Origin: Paenibacillus crassostreae
GTDB taxonomy: Bacteria > Bacillota > Bacilli > Paenibacillales > Paenibacillaceae
Assembly (NCBI RefSeq): GCF_001857945.1
Contig: NZ_CP017770.1
Location: forward strand, 3,596,001 to 3,660,000
Direction of reading: 5' to 3'
Length of the DNA: 64,000 nt
The translations under genes were made by a program, and so were the position numbers. Position 1 is the stretch's first letter, and each line of letters begins with the position of its first letter. The notes under the pieces were generated by a model that saw only the letters and a program-made list of their open reading frames with translations, was not told the origin of the DNA and did no database searches. Positions 16,385-25,684 of the stretch are shown piece after piece.

Positions 16385-17092
16385 ATGAATTTAGAAACAG
16401 TTATGCAGGAGCTTGAGGAGCTCGGCAAGGAACGAACCAAGAAAATCTATATATCTAATGGCGCACACGAACCGCTTTTTGGCGTGGCAACTGGTGCTAT
16501 GAAACCCATCTTCAAGAAAATTAAAATAAATCAACCTTTGGCTGAGCAACTTTACGCCACGGGGAATTACGACGCCATGTACTTTGCTGGTATCATTGCG
16601 GATCCCCAAGCCATGACTGGAGCAGATTATGATCGTTGGATAGATACGGCTTATTTTTACATGCTGTCTGATTTTGTGGTTGCAGTAACCCTGTCAGAAT
16701 CAGATATTGCACAAGAAGTTGCCGATAAATGGATTGCAAGCGGTGAAGAACTGAGAATGTCAGCGGGCTGGAGTTGTTACTGTTGGCTTTTGGGAAATCG
16801 TCGTGACAGTGAATTTTCCGAGAGCAAAATTGTCAAAATGCTTGAACTTGTGGAAAATACAATTCACGAATCTCCCGAACGAACGAAATACGCTATGAAT
16901 AGTTTTATTTACACAGTGGGTGTATCCTATTTGCCACTCCATGATCGTGCAGTTGAGACCGCTAAGGCAGTAGGACCAGTAGAAATTACACAAGATAATT
17001 CGAAAAGCAAGTTCCTCAACGCTTCCGATACTATTCAAAAGGCAGTAGATAAATCACGAATTGGTTTCAAACGCAAACATGTAAGGTGTTAA
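16385..17092 (+). CDS. DNA alkylation repair protein (AlkD-like HEAT repeat)
   Basis: 235-aa all-helical protein of the DNA alkylation repair (AlkC/AlkD) superfamily, whose known members excise alkylated bases by binding DNA in a HEAT-like arch. Recognisable segments are VMQELEELGKERTKKIYISN, GVATGAMKPIFKKIK, YDAMYFAGIIADPQAMT and a C-terminal PLHDRAVETAKAVGPVEITQ. ATG 16385 is chosen over the in-frame ATG at 16367 because AAGGAAG lies at a proper distance. I cannot confirm catalytic residues, and many family members have no proven glycosylase activity. Confidence 0.78.
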   Translation: MNLETVMQELEELGKERTKKIYISNGAHEPLFGVATGAMKPIFKKIKINQPLAEQLYATGNYDAMYFAGIIADPQAMTGADYDRWIDTAYFYMLSDFVVAVTLSESDIAQEVADKWIASGEELRMSAGWSCYCWLLGNRRDSEFSESKIVKMLELVENTIHESPERTKYAMNSFIYTVGVSYLPLHDRAVETAKAVGPVEITQDNSKSKFLNASDTIQKAVDKSRIGFKRKHVRC

Positions 17093-17117
17093 CATCAATG
17101 CCCAAAATAGATAAGGC

Positions 17118-17152
17118 AAATTCTCATTCAATTTTGAATGAGAATTTTCCTT
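17118..17152 (+). terminator. Terminator of the AlkD-like gene
   Basis: Perfect 13-bp stem (17118-17130 with 17135-17147) with a 4-base ATTT loop, ending in TTTTCC. It may work in both directions. Confidence 0.7.
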
Positions 17153-17272
17153 TATTATACGAAAACAGGAATTACATGTTAAGTTCGAAGTAGCGAAGAG
17201 AACGGAATTGTCCTGAAGAAGCGGTAGCGTTCGCCTACAAGCTTTCCGTAGTTGCCTTTTATCAATATTTTT

Positions 17273-18502
17273 TTAAATTTTAATCACAAAATCCTTGCCT
17301 TCTTTACGTTTCTTTGCATATTCAGCTGTTGCTGTAAAAAGTAGGTCGGAGGATGAGTTAAGAGATGTTTCAAAAGAGTCTTGTAAAACACCGATGATGA
17401 AACCTACACCAACGACCTGTATCGCAACATCATTCGAAATACCGAATAAGCTGCATGCTAGAGGAATCAGTAAGAGCGACCCGCCGGCAACACCTGAGGC
17501 ACCTGCAGCAGCTACAGCGGATAGAATGCTAAGCATGAGCGCCATACCAAAATCCACTTCAGTGCCAACCGTATGAACAGCAGCGAGAGTCAAGACAGAA
17601 ATCGTCACAGCTGCACCCGCCATATTAATGGTAGCACCTAATGGAATGGACACCGAATAGGTATCCGCATCCAGATCCATTTCCTCACATAATCTCATAT
17701 TAACTGGGATGTTTGCAGCCGAACTGCGAGTAAAAAATGCGGTAATCCCACTTTGCTTGAGACAATGAAAAACAAGTGGGTAAGGATTTCTACGAATATT
17801 TAGATATACGATCAATGGATTTACAACAAGCGCCATAAATAGCATACATCCAATAAGAACAAAAAGCAGTTTACCGTAATCGAGCAAGGAAGAAAGTCCA
17901 TTTGCTGTAATAGAATCAAAAACAAGTCCCATGATGCCTAATGGTGCTAAGCTAATTACCCATTTGACGATTTGTGAAACGGCATCTGAAAAATTATCGA
18001 GCATGTCTTTTGTGCTGTCTTTAGCATTTCTTAAAACAATCCCAAGAAGGATAGCCCATGTCAGAATACCGATATAGTTGGCATTCATTAAGGCGTTAAC
18101 TGGGTTGTCGACAACCTGAAATAGCAAAGTCTTAAGGACTTCTACAATCCCTTCAGGTGGAGTCAAGTCGCTAGCACCCGTTACAAGTGACAAGCTTACC
18201 GGAAACATAAAACTTGCAATAACAGCTATTAGCCCAGCCAAAAATGTACTTAAACCATATAGAGCAAGAATACTTTTCATATTCGTTTGCTGGCCTTTTT
18301 TGTGCTTTGAGATAGCTGACATCACTATGAGCAAGACCAATACAGGAGCAACTGCCTTTAATGCGGATACAAACAAGGATCCGAAAATGCTGATTCCTGT
18401 TGCATTAGGAATGGATAAAGCCAAGGCTATACCAACTATAATGCCCAGAAGTATTCGTTGTACCAGACTGACTTTGTTCCACTTGTGTATTAATGTTCTC
18501 AA
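17273..18502 (-). CDS. sstT: Serine/threonine:sodium symporter
   Basis: Dicarboxylate/amino acid:cation symporter of the SstT type, 409 aa from TTG 18502 (416 from an upstream TTG at 18523). The nearer start is favoured because GGGGGGA stands about six bases before it. Diagnostic stretches are [40 protein letters not shown] and [20 protein letters not shown], which form the substrate and sodium sites in this family. Length is close to E. coli SstT (414 aa). It imports serine and threonine with sodium. It is divergent from the YitT-family gene. Confidence 0.92.
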   Translation of the reverse strand: MRTLIHKWNKVSLVQRILLGIIVGIALALSIPNATGISIFGSLFVSALKAVAPVLVLLIVMSAISKHKKGQQTNMKSILALYGLSTFLAGLIAVIASFMFPVSLSLVTGASDLTPPEGIVEVLKTLLFQVVDNPVNALMNANYIGILTWAILLGIVLRNAKDSTKDMLDNFSDAVSQIVKWVISLAPLGIMGLVFDSITANGLSSLLDYGKLLFVLIGCMLFMALVVNPLIVYLNIRRNPYPLVFHCLKQSGITAFFTRSSAANIPVNMRLCEEMDLDADTYSVSIPLGATINMAGAAVTISVLTLAAVHTVGTEVDFGMALMLSILSAVAAAGASGVAGGSLLLIPLACSLFGISNDVAIQVVGVGFIIGVLQDSFETSLNSSSDLLFTATAEYAKKRKEGKDFVIKI

Positions 18503-18755
18503 TTGATTTCCCCCCGGTTTCAATTTAACAATATAACTATTTCTATTTATTGAGACAAGTTTATATTTAGAGTAAGTTTATCACGAAAATTGTCGGTTGT
18601 GTTCGAGTGGTAAATACTGTGCATAAATATACACTTATCAACAAAAAGTTGTTCAACTTGCAAAAACTGTGCTATTTATTATAGACTGTTTTCTATCGTC
18701 TATTTTTCGGAACGTAGTAACCAAAATAGAAATTAATTAGAAAAGGGGAAATTAA

Positions 18756-19628
18756 ATGCATCGAGCTAGAAAACAAAAAACCAACAAACTGAAGATACTC
18801 TCAAAAGTATTATTGATTATTATTGGGGCTCTAATAGCTGCATATGGACTAGAGTCAGTATTAATACCAAACAACGTCTCAGACGGTGGTGTGACAGGTC
18901 TAAGTATCGTTGGTTCACAACTATTTGGATTACCGTTAGGGCTCCTAATTGCTGTACTTAACATCCCTTTTGTGTGGTTAGGATATAAGCAAATTGGTAA
19001 AAGTTTCGCTATTTATTCAGTTATCGGTATTGCTTCACTAGCCATCGGCACTAGTCTTATGCATCATGTACCCACAATTATTCAAGGTGATACCTTATTA
19101 ATTACCGTTGTTGGTGGTATTATCATTGGTTTTGGTATGGGGTTAGCATTGCGTAATGGTGGTGCAATAGATGGGATTGATATGTTAGCTGTATTACTTT
19201 CACGAAAATTACCTTTTGGGACAAGTGATCTAATATTATTCTTAAATATGTTTGTTTTTATTGTTGTTTCAACAGTATTTAGTCTACAAGGAGCTATTCT
19301 GTCAGCCATCGCTTACTTTATTGCTTCTAAAGTAATTCATATTGTTGAAGAAGGGTTAAGCGGTTCTAAAACCTTTAAAATTATTACAAAACAACCTGAA
19401 TTAATGGTAGAAACCATTCGTGATCGATTAGGTCGTGGGGCAACATATAGCGATGCTTACGGTGGGTATTCAAATGAACAATTTAAGGAGATCACATGTG
19501 TTATTAACCGTTTGGAGGAAAGCAAAATTAAGGAAATCATTCATGAAATTGATGAGAATGCCTTTGTTACGGTATATGATGTAGCAGAAGTTAAGGGTGG
19601 TAGTTTCAAAAAGCATAATATTCATTAG
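18756..19628 (+). CDS. YitT family membrane protein (DUF161/DUF2179)
   Basis: 290-aa membrane protein: about five hydrophobic segments (LLIIIGALIAAYGLESVLIP; VVGGIIIGFGMGLALRNGGA; GTSDLILFLNMFVFIVVSTV) followed by a C-terminal cytosolic DUF2179 domain (YSDAYGGYSNEQFKEITCVI; FVTVYDVAEVKGGSFKK). This is the standard architecture of the many YitT paralogues in Bacillota; their transported molecule is unknown. AAAAGGGGAA precedes the ATG. It runs convergently with the MFS gene, 37 bases away. Confidence 0.9.
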   Translation: MHRARKQKTNKLKILSKVLLIIIGALIAAYGLESVLIPNNVSDGGVTGLSIVGSQLFGLPLGLLIAVLNIPFVWLGYKQIGKSFAIYSVIGIASLAIGTSLMHHVPTIIQGDTLLITVVGGIIIGFGMGLALRNGGAIDGIDMLAVLLSRKLPFGTSDLILFLNMFVFIVVSTVFSLQGAILSAIAYFIASKVIHIVEEGLSGSKTFKIITKQPELMVETIRDRLGRGATYSDAYGGYSNEQFKEITCVINRLEESKIKEIIHEIDENAFVTVYDVAEVKGGSFKKHNIH

Positions 19629-19665
19629 TAACAAACTTAATGAGTACTCTACACTTTCCTAATCA

Positions 19666-21120
19666 TCAAGCCTTATGTAGTTTCAGTCTTTCTAGCATCG
19701 TATCCGTGATTACGAGAATCCCAAAACAAACTAATACGGTTCCTGTGAAGATGAAACTTAAGCTTAGATCAAATGGTAGCATCCCAAGTAAAGAAGAGCC
19801 AACGACAACGCCAAGGGAGAAGAACGCATAAAAGTACCCATATGCCTTGCCACGCGTTTCATTCTTCGTCGATTGAATCAATAGCGTATTAATTGATGGG
19901 AATAAGAAGGCGAATCCCAGTCCGTAGATTGCCATTACTGTATAAAGTGTCAGCGTTGTCTCTGATTGTCCAAGTAGCATCTGACTACAACCTAATAAGC
20001 TCACGCCAATCAGAAGGGTATACACAGACGGAACTTTATCAAAAATTCGGTTCGTCGGTAGCACAAACGCCAACACTGCGATAATTCCAAACATACTCAT
20101 AAGTGTCCCAGACATACGAGAGCTGTACCCAAGTGATTCAACATGTAGTGGTAGTAAATAAGCCAGCACCCCTTGTGAGAACATAAGGAAGAATGCACCA
20201 CCAAAGGATTTCAGTACCCCTTTATTCCACTCGAATATCCCTCCTGTATCCACTTTTTTATCTTTATTTATTTGAATGCGTAGGAACAGGAAGGTCGTCA
20301 CTGTTAGGATCAGACCAAATACAGCGACAAACGTAAATACTGTGGGTACAGTTGTACGGCTTGCTAGAATCCCACTAAATGCTGGGCCAATAATCGCAGC
20401 GATTCCAATGAACGAACCTGTGACCGCGCTTTTACTACCTAATTTATCTTGAGCAGTCGTGTTTGCTAGGAGTGTAAATGCAGCTGGTACAATCAGTCCT
20501 CCAAAGAAACCATGCACACAACGAACAATTAGAAGCGATGTAGTATCATATATCAAGTGATAAGATAGTAGCGATAAGCTCGTTGTAATGAGTCCAAACA
20601 CTAAAATCTTAAAGGGTCCTACTTTATCTGTTAATACACCTGACAAAATATTACCGAACGTATTTGAAAAAGAATACATTCCTACAACAATCCCCGCGAC
20701 AAAGGCCGTCGCTCCAACACTTGTTGCAAATGTACTAATAACGGGTAATTGCGCAAATAAGTCAATAAACGAGAAGAAGATAATACCGTAAACAAGCCAT
20801 GATTTCTTTAAGGGTTTTATAGAATAGCGGTGCTGTACCTTTGTGAGCTGCCAATCAAGCGCGAAATTTCCAAGCGGAATAAAAGCAGCAATTAATGCTA
20901 CAATAGACCACCAGGCACTCCACTGAATACGAAGTGCTGCATAAATGATCGTCAGTACATAAAATACAAAAATACCACCATGAATACTCCCGTTAATCGT
21001 CACAGCTAAAGGAAAGTCTGCATAATATTTCAATGGCATCGCAATACATAATAGTGTGAGAAGCGAAATTCCGTCTAAAATGCCTGCGATACGTAACAAA
21101 GTAATGGGGGACATACGCAT
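19666..21120 (-). CDS. MFS transporter with N-terminal DUF3817 domain
   Basis: 484 aa from ATG 21120, which follows TGGAGG; an in-frame ATG 24 codons upstream has no such site. Residues about 5-95 form a three-helix membrane DUF3817 domain (LLRIAGILDGISLLTLLCIA; GSIHGGIFVFYVLTIIYAAL). Residues about 108-480 are a 12-helix major facilitator domain with the loop 2-3 signature GVLTDKVGPFKILVFGLITT and the equivalent TNRIFDKVPSVYTLLIGVSL. The fusion adds three helices to an ordinary MFS exporter. The substrate is unknown; drug or metabolite efflux is the usual role. Confidence 0.85.
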   Translation of the reverse strand: MRMSPITLLRIAGILDGISLLTLLCIAMPLKYYADFPLAVTINGSIHGGIFVFYVLTIIYAALRIQWSAWWSIVALIAAFIPLGNFALDWQLTKVQHRYSIKPLKKSWLVYGIIFFSFIDLFAQLPVISTFATSVGATAFVAGIVVGMYSFSNTFGNILSGVLTDKVGPFKILVFGLITTSLSLLSYHLIYDTTSLLIVRCVHGFFGGLIVPAAFTLLANTTAQDKLGSKSAVTGSFIGIAAIIGPAFSGILASRTTVPTVFTFVAVFGLILTVTTFLFLRIQINKDKKVDTGGIFEWNKGVLKSFGGAFFLMFSQGVLAYLLPLHVESLGYSSRMSGTLMSMFGIIAVLAFVLPTNRIFDKVPSVYTLLIGVSLLGCSQMLLGQSETTLTLYTVMAIYGLGFAFLFPSINTLLIQSTKNETRGKAYGYFYAFFSLGVVVGSSLLGMLPFDLSLSFIFTGTVLVCFGILVITDTMLERLKLHKA

Positions 21121-21257
21121 CGTTTTGAACCTCCAATTCAAATAATAATTAGAAAATCTACAATAATATGATTTTATATGAATCAATATCATAATAACGC
21201 AAACCTATATAAATGTAACTATAGTCCTCATTTAAGCTACAAAGCGATTATGAAAAT

Positions 21258-21296
21258 AAGCTCACGAATTCCAATGGAATCGTGAGCTTGTTTTTC
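21258..21296. terminator. Stem-loop terminator between ABC and MFS genes
   Basis: AAGCTCACGAATTCC pairs with GGAATCGTGAGCTT (one bulged A) and is followed by TTTTT on the + strand and by TTATTTT on the - strand. On the - strand it would end the ABC exporter operon; the two-hairpin repeat lies between it and the stop codon. Confidence 0.7.
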
Positions 21297-21393
21297 AAAA
21301 TATAAGAAAGTATAAGTTTTACGCTATACTTTCTTATATTTCTCGCTTAAACACTTACCGTCCTTATAAGGACGGTAAGTGTTTATACTTGTG
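21291..21393 (+). repeat. Two-hairpin interspersed repeat, copy 1
   Basis: Two perfect stems in a row: 21299-21314 with 21325-21340 (16 bp, 10-base loop), then a 36-base palindrome 21349-21384 with core GTCCTTATAAGGAC. A second copy lies at 49442-49550 in the same orientation relative to a preceding T run. The last 11 bases overlap the stop codon and final codons of the ABC gene on the - strand. I do not recognise the element. Confidence 0.75.
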
Positions 21394-23164
21394 CTTCCAT
21401 CTTTTGCGCTGAGTAGAGGCGATAGTAAAGACCTCTCTGTGCCATAAGTTCATCGTGCGAGCCGCATTCTGCGATACCCTTATCAGAAACGAACATGATA
21501 CGATCGCAGTTTTTGATAGTGGACAGCCGATGCGCGATAATGAACGACGTTCGTCCTTTAAGCAACTCATTCAGACCTTGTTGCAGCAGACGTTCAGTCT
21601 TGGCATCGATCGACGAGGTTGCTTCATCTAGGATGAGAACACGTGGATCAGCCAGAAGAGTCCGTGCAAAGGAAATGAGTTGTCGTTGTCCTTGTGACAG
21701 CTTCGAGCCACGCTCATTGACTTCTGTGAGGTAACCTTGCTCAAATTCTCGGATGAATTCATCGGCACATACTGTTTTCGCAGCAGCGATGATCTCCTCT
21801 TCGGTGGCATCAAGCCGACCATAACGAATATTGTCTAGGATCGTACCTGAGAAAATAAAGCTGTCTTGCAACATGATGCCCATTTGACTACGTAATGATT
21901 TTAGCTTCACTTGCGAAATGTCATGGCCGTCGATGAGAATACTTCCGCCAGTCAAATTGTAAAAGCGTGAAATTAAATTGACGACCGTTGTCTTACCCGC
22001 ACCTGTTGGACCTACAAGAGCGATACTCTCTCCTGGTTTAACATCGAAGGAGAGGTTCTCCAAGATATTAACGCCTGGGTCATAGGCGAAGGTCACGTTG
22101 TCGAAGGTTACATTACCCCGAATGGAAGGGAGTTCTTTCGCTTCGGGAACGTCGCTTACGGTAACAGGCTCATCCAGAGTTTCGAAGATCCGCTCGAGGT
22201 AGGCAACAGCGTTGATAAAGCTGTTGTACAGGTTCGAGAGGTTCAGAATGGGCTGCCAGAAGCGCGCAGCATAGCTACCCATAGCAAGAATAACACCAAA
22301 GGTAACATCCTTCGGGCTCAATGCGAGCAAGCCAACTAGATAGATCATGGTTGTCACAATCGTAGCCAAGTTATCAACTGTAAATGGAATTAAGGCATTG
22401 TAGCGTAGCGCTCGCATCCACTCTAATCGGAAATTAGAAGCTAGACGCGTAAATATCCCTTCGTTACGCTGTTCACGCGAGAAGATCTGCGTCACACCGA
22501 TACCACTGATACTCTCCTGCAAATAAGCATTTAGATTGGAACTTTTGTTAGACACCGCTTGCCAAGCACGCCGTTGTCGAGTCTTAATTAACAACATGAC
22601 GCCAAGGAAGACAGGCAATCCAGCAAGAATAACAAACGAGAGTCGTACATCAACGGCAAACATAAAGATAGCGATAAAGATCAAATTCACAATTTCTAGA
22701 ATGAAGTTAATAATACCGTTTGATAACACATCTGATACTGAGTTTACATAATTAACCACCCGGATGAGAATCTTGCCTTGTGGACGGTCATCGTAATATT
22801 TAAAAGGAAGTTCCTGCAAATGTTTAAATAAATCCGTACGGATATCGAAAATAATGTCCTGACCGACAGTTGTCATAATTCGTGAGCGGATCGTTGCCAA
22901 TATAACACTGACCACAATGGTAGCTAGCATGAGTGCAGACCAACCTACTAGCGAGTAGACATCCTTATCGGGAATGGTCACATCGACAACATGTTGTAGA
23001 ATGAGCGGTGCAGATAACGCAATACCTGCTGAAAGTGCACTCAGTACAAACGCAAGAATCATGGGCTTCTTTTGTTTTTTAATATATACTAGAGCCCGCC
23101 GGAAATGCCTAATATCAAAGGGAGACTCCAGATTTTCATCGATGTCAAATTTATTCCTTGCCAT
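21383..23164 (-). CDS. Heterodimeric ABC exporter subunit, catalytically complete half
   Basis: 593-aa half-transporter: six membrane helices (residues about 30-320), then an ATPase domain. Walker A is GPTGAGKTT, the signature is LSQGQRQ (a variant of LSGGQ) and Walker B is LILDEATSSID with the catalytic Glu. An H-loop is in IIAHRLSTI. Its start overlaps the end of the partner gene upstream by 14 bases, implying coupled translation and one complex. The pair belongs to the BmrCD/LmrCD type of multidrug exporters; the substrate is not known. Its last codons fall inside the two-hairpin repeat. Confidence 0.9.
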   Translation of the reverse strand: MARNKFDIDENLESPFDIRHFRRALVYIKKQKKPMILAFVLSALSAGIALSAPLILQHVVDVTIPDKDVYSLVGWSALMLATIVVSVILATIRSRIMTTVGQDIIFDIRTDLFKHLQELPFKYYDDRPQGKILIRVVNYVNSVSDVLSNGIINFILEIVNLIFIAIFMFAVDVRLSFVILAGLPVFLGVMLLIKTRQRRAWQAVSNKSSNLNAYLQESISGIGVTQIFSREQRNEGIFTRLASNFRLEWMRALRYNALIPFTVDNLATIVTTMIYLVGLLALSPKDVTFGVILAMGSYAARFWQPILNLSNLYNSFINAVAYLERIFETLDEPVTVSDVPEAKELPSIRGNVTFDNVTFAYDPGVNILENLSFDVKPGESIALVGPTGAGKTTVVNLISRFYNLTGGSILIDGHDISQVKLKSLRSQMGIMLQDSFIFSGTILDNIRYGRLDATEEEIIAAAKTVCADEFIREFEQGYLTEVNERGSKLSQGQRQLISFARTLLADPRVLILDEATSSIDAKTERLLQQGLNELLKGRTSFIIAHRLSTIKNCDRIMFVSDKGIAECGSHDELMAQRGLYYRLYSAQKMEAQV

Positions 23165-24926
23165 GGGTCGTCACCTTCCTTCCAATACCTTCGTTCTGGA
23201 GCATAAACACTTCATAGTAGTAACCACGTTTCGCCAGCAATTCCGCATGGGTACCTTCTTCGATGATGCGGCCGTCCTCTAGGATGAGAATGCGGTCCGC
23301 TGCTGCGGTCGTAGATACACGCTGTGCGATGATAATCTTCGTGCAGGAATAATCAAGTTCGCGCAGACTTTGCTGAATATGTTCTTCCGTCTCAAGATCG
23401 ACAGCGGATGTCGTGTCGTCCAGAATTAGGATGGGACTATGAACTGCAAGAGCACGTGCTAATGCAATACGTTGCTTCTGTCCACCAGAGAGACCTACAC
23501 CTCGTTCACCCACTATGGTGTCGTATCCCTCAGGCATTTTGGTGATGAAATCATGTGCTGCAGCAAGCCGGGCATATCCGATCGTCTCCTCTTCGGGAAT
23601 ATCGGGATCTCCATAGGCAATATTGCCGTCGATTGTGTCGGAGAACAAGAGAACGTCCTGCGTGGCTATGCCGATATTTCCTCGAAGTTGATCAAGCTCC
23701 AGCTTACGCACGTCTATGCCATCCACCAGAACTCGCCCCTCTGAGACATCGTAGAATCGCGGAATCAAATTGACCAGAGTTGTTTTTCCGGAACCCGTGG
23801 ATCCCATAATGGCAATGGTTTCTCCGGCTTCAACCTTAAAGCTGACATCGTCTAGCACCTTCACATTGTCGTATTTGAAGCTGACATGGTCAAACTCTAT
23901 ACGTCCATCATACCGACGTTTCTCTACAAGGTTGTGCTCATTGACGATGTTTGGTCGAGCATAATAGACATCAATAATCTTGCTCAAGCTGGCAAAAAAG
24001 CGTTGAATGTCATTAATAATGATTCCGATGTTACGCATCGGATTGGAAATAGCCCAGATTAATGAAGAAAAGGCAGCATATTCACCAAATGTGATTCGAC
24101 CGTTCATGACAAACAAACCACCTACAAGCATTAAGATCACGTTGAAGGCTTGTGCGAAGGTTTCCAGATAAGGAAAATAGTCAAGCCATACTAATGCAGC
24201 CGTTTTGTTCGCCTTTGAATAGTTGACGTTCTTGTCTGTGAATTTCTCAATCTCGTAATCCTCACGGGCAAATGCCTTAACTACACGGTTTCCTGAAATA
24301 TTCTCCTGTGTGGTTGTGTTAAGTTGGGATAATCGCTCACGCAGGTCGATATACATAGGGCGGACGCGCTTAGCGAATATGTAGGCCACTACAAATATCG
24401 GTGGTGATAGGATGAGTAACCACAACGTTAGTTCGGCATCAATGGTGAAAAAATAGATGACGGCGGCAATGAAGATAACCAGCGATTCGATGATTGTTTT
24501 GATAATCCATGCCATCGAGTGCCGAACCATATCTAGATCACCTGTCATTTTAGTCATAAGGTCACCCGTACGGTTATGGTCGTAGTAATGCATATCTTGC
24601 CCTTGAATCTTGTTGTAAAGAAAAATACGGATACGGTATAGCATATTTTGCGATGAGCGCTCATACTGCATCGTTGTCAAATAGGCTAGGCCGGTGCGGA
24701 GTAAGGAAAAGCCAATCATGCTCATACACAGCATAATCAAGAACGCTCGTTCCTCAGTTAAATTCTGTATTGCGTTGTCTCCAGTTATAAAAGTGTCGAC
24801 AATCCGTTGGCTAATGTACGGATTCACGATCGTGAGGGATGAGCCAACTACAGAAAGGACGAGCGCTAGAATATATCTCGTTCGATCTCCCTCTAGGTTC
24901 TTCCATAGCCATTTAAGTTCAAACAT
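23151..24926 (-). CDS. Heterodimeric ABC exporter subunit, degenerate-site half
   Basis: 591 aa from ATG 24926, preceded by AGGTGAT; a GTG-like start ten codons upstream is less likely. Six membrane helices and an ATPase domain with Walker A GSTGSGKTT, signature LSGGQKQ and Walker B LILDDTTSAVD. Asp replaces the catalytic Glu and the H-loop His is replaced in IIAQRVSTT. These changes mark the degenerate site typical of asymmetric exporters. Together with the partner it should have one working ATP site, formed by its canonical LSGGQ and the partner's Walker motifs. Confidence 0.9.
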   Translation of the reverse strand: MFELKWLWKNLEGDRTRYILALVLSVVGSSLTIVNPYISQRIVDTFITGDNAIQNLTEERAFLIMLCMSMIGFSLLRTGLAYLTTMQYERSSQNMLYRIRIFLYNKIQGQDMHYYDHNRTGDLMTKMTGDLDMVRHSMAWIIKTIIESLVIFIAAVIYFFTIDAELTLWLLILSPPIFVVAYIFAKRVRPMYIDLRERLSQLNTTTQENISGNRVVKAFAREDYEIEKFTDKNVNYSKANKTAALVWLDYFPYLETFAQAFNVILMLVGGLFVMNGRITFGEYAAFSSLIWAISNPMRNIGIIINDIQRFFASLSKIIDVYYARPNIVNEHNLVEKRRYDGRIEFDHVSFKYDNVKVLDDVSFKVEAGETIAIMGSTGSGKTTLVNLIPRFYDVSEGRVLVDGIDVRKLELDQLRGNIGIATQDVLLFSDTIDGNIAYGDPDIPEEETIGYARLAAAHDFITKMPEGYDTIVGERGVGLSGGQKQRIALARALAVHSPILILDDTTSAVDLETEEHIQQSLRELDYSCTKIIIAQRVSTTAAADRILILEDGRIIEEGTHAELLAKRGYYYEVFMLQNEGIGRKVTTHGKE

Positions 24927-25125
24927 TAGATCACCTGTTTCTGTGTGTTCACACACCTAGTTGAGATTTTGTTCCCATAATTCAAACAAGGTGATTATAC
25001 CACAATAATTAGCCTGAATAGACCTATGTTTTTTCTTCTTTTTACATTTACTTGTATTTAAATCAGTCCTTTTTTAGATCAATTCTGTTGGGTTGAAAAA
25101 GAAGGGTTAAAGGAATGCCTAGATC

Positions 25126-25620
25126 TTGTATTTGTATTACTCCGCAGTTTTAGGTATAATTTCACCTGCTAATAAAGAAAGGAATGTGTTAGAGAGAATG
25201 CATAAGTTCCTTCATCTCGGAAAAGAATATTATCTTCATGAACTAATAGATACGAATGAATTAGAAGAAGAGGCACTCAAAAAGAACCTCAAGAAATTTT
25301 ATTTCACTAGTTGTAAAAAGATTGTAGGAGAACGTATTAAAATATATCAGAAACAATTGGGCGTCAAACCTAAAACCATAGAGATCGTAGAGTCAAGAAC
25401 GAAGTGGGGTAGTTGTAATTCAGATAAAAAATTGACTTTTAATTATCGTCTAGCGATGGCTCCTATAGAAGTAATCGATTATGTGGTTATCCATGAACTT
25501 TGCCATCTAACACATATGAATCATGATCGATCATTCTGGCGACGAGTGGGTAGTGTGATGCCAGATTATAAGAAAAAGGAAGAGTTTCTAGCAAAATACG
25601 GACATGGCATGATAATTTAA
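25126..25620 (+). CDS. YgjP-like (DUF45) zinc metallopeptidase, short N-terminus
   Basis: Putative metallopeptidase with zinc motif HELCHLTHMNH (HExxH-type variant HELCH plus downstream His). The family stretch RTKWGSCNSDKKLTFNYRLA is also present. The C-terminal two thirds match YgjP/M48-like proteins of about 230 aa, but this frame has only 164 codons even from the TTG at 25126. The first about 20 residues look unrelated. Alternative starts are GTG 25186 and ATG 25198. Either the gene has lost the 5' part of its usual beta-strand region or it belongs to a short subgroup. A stem-loop follows the stop. Confidence 0.75.
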   Translation: MYLYYSAVLGIISPANKERNVLERMHKFLHLGKEYYLHELIDTNELEEEALKKNLKKFYFTSCKKIVGERIKIYQKQLGVKPKTIEIVESRTKWGSCNSDKKLTFNYRLAMAPIEVIDYVVIHELCHLTHMNHDRSFWRRVGSVMPDYKKKEEFLAKYGHGMII

Positions 25621-25650
25621 GCCCCAAGCAAGAGATGCAGCTTGGGGCTT
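25619..25650 (+). terminator. Stem-loop after the YgjP-like gene
   Basis: AAGCCCCAAGC (25619-25629) pairs exactly with GCTTGGGGCTT (25640-25650). The T run is weak (TTGAATTATA), so termination may be inefficient. Confidence 0.55.
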
Positions 25651-25684
25651 GAATTATATACTTTAGAGATGTGATGTCAGTGGA

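Noticed and set aside
21291-21393. Tandem stems as a CRISPR repeat or riboswitch
   Set aside because: There is no regular repeat-spacer series, and the element lies at gene ends, not before a start codon.
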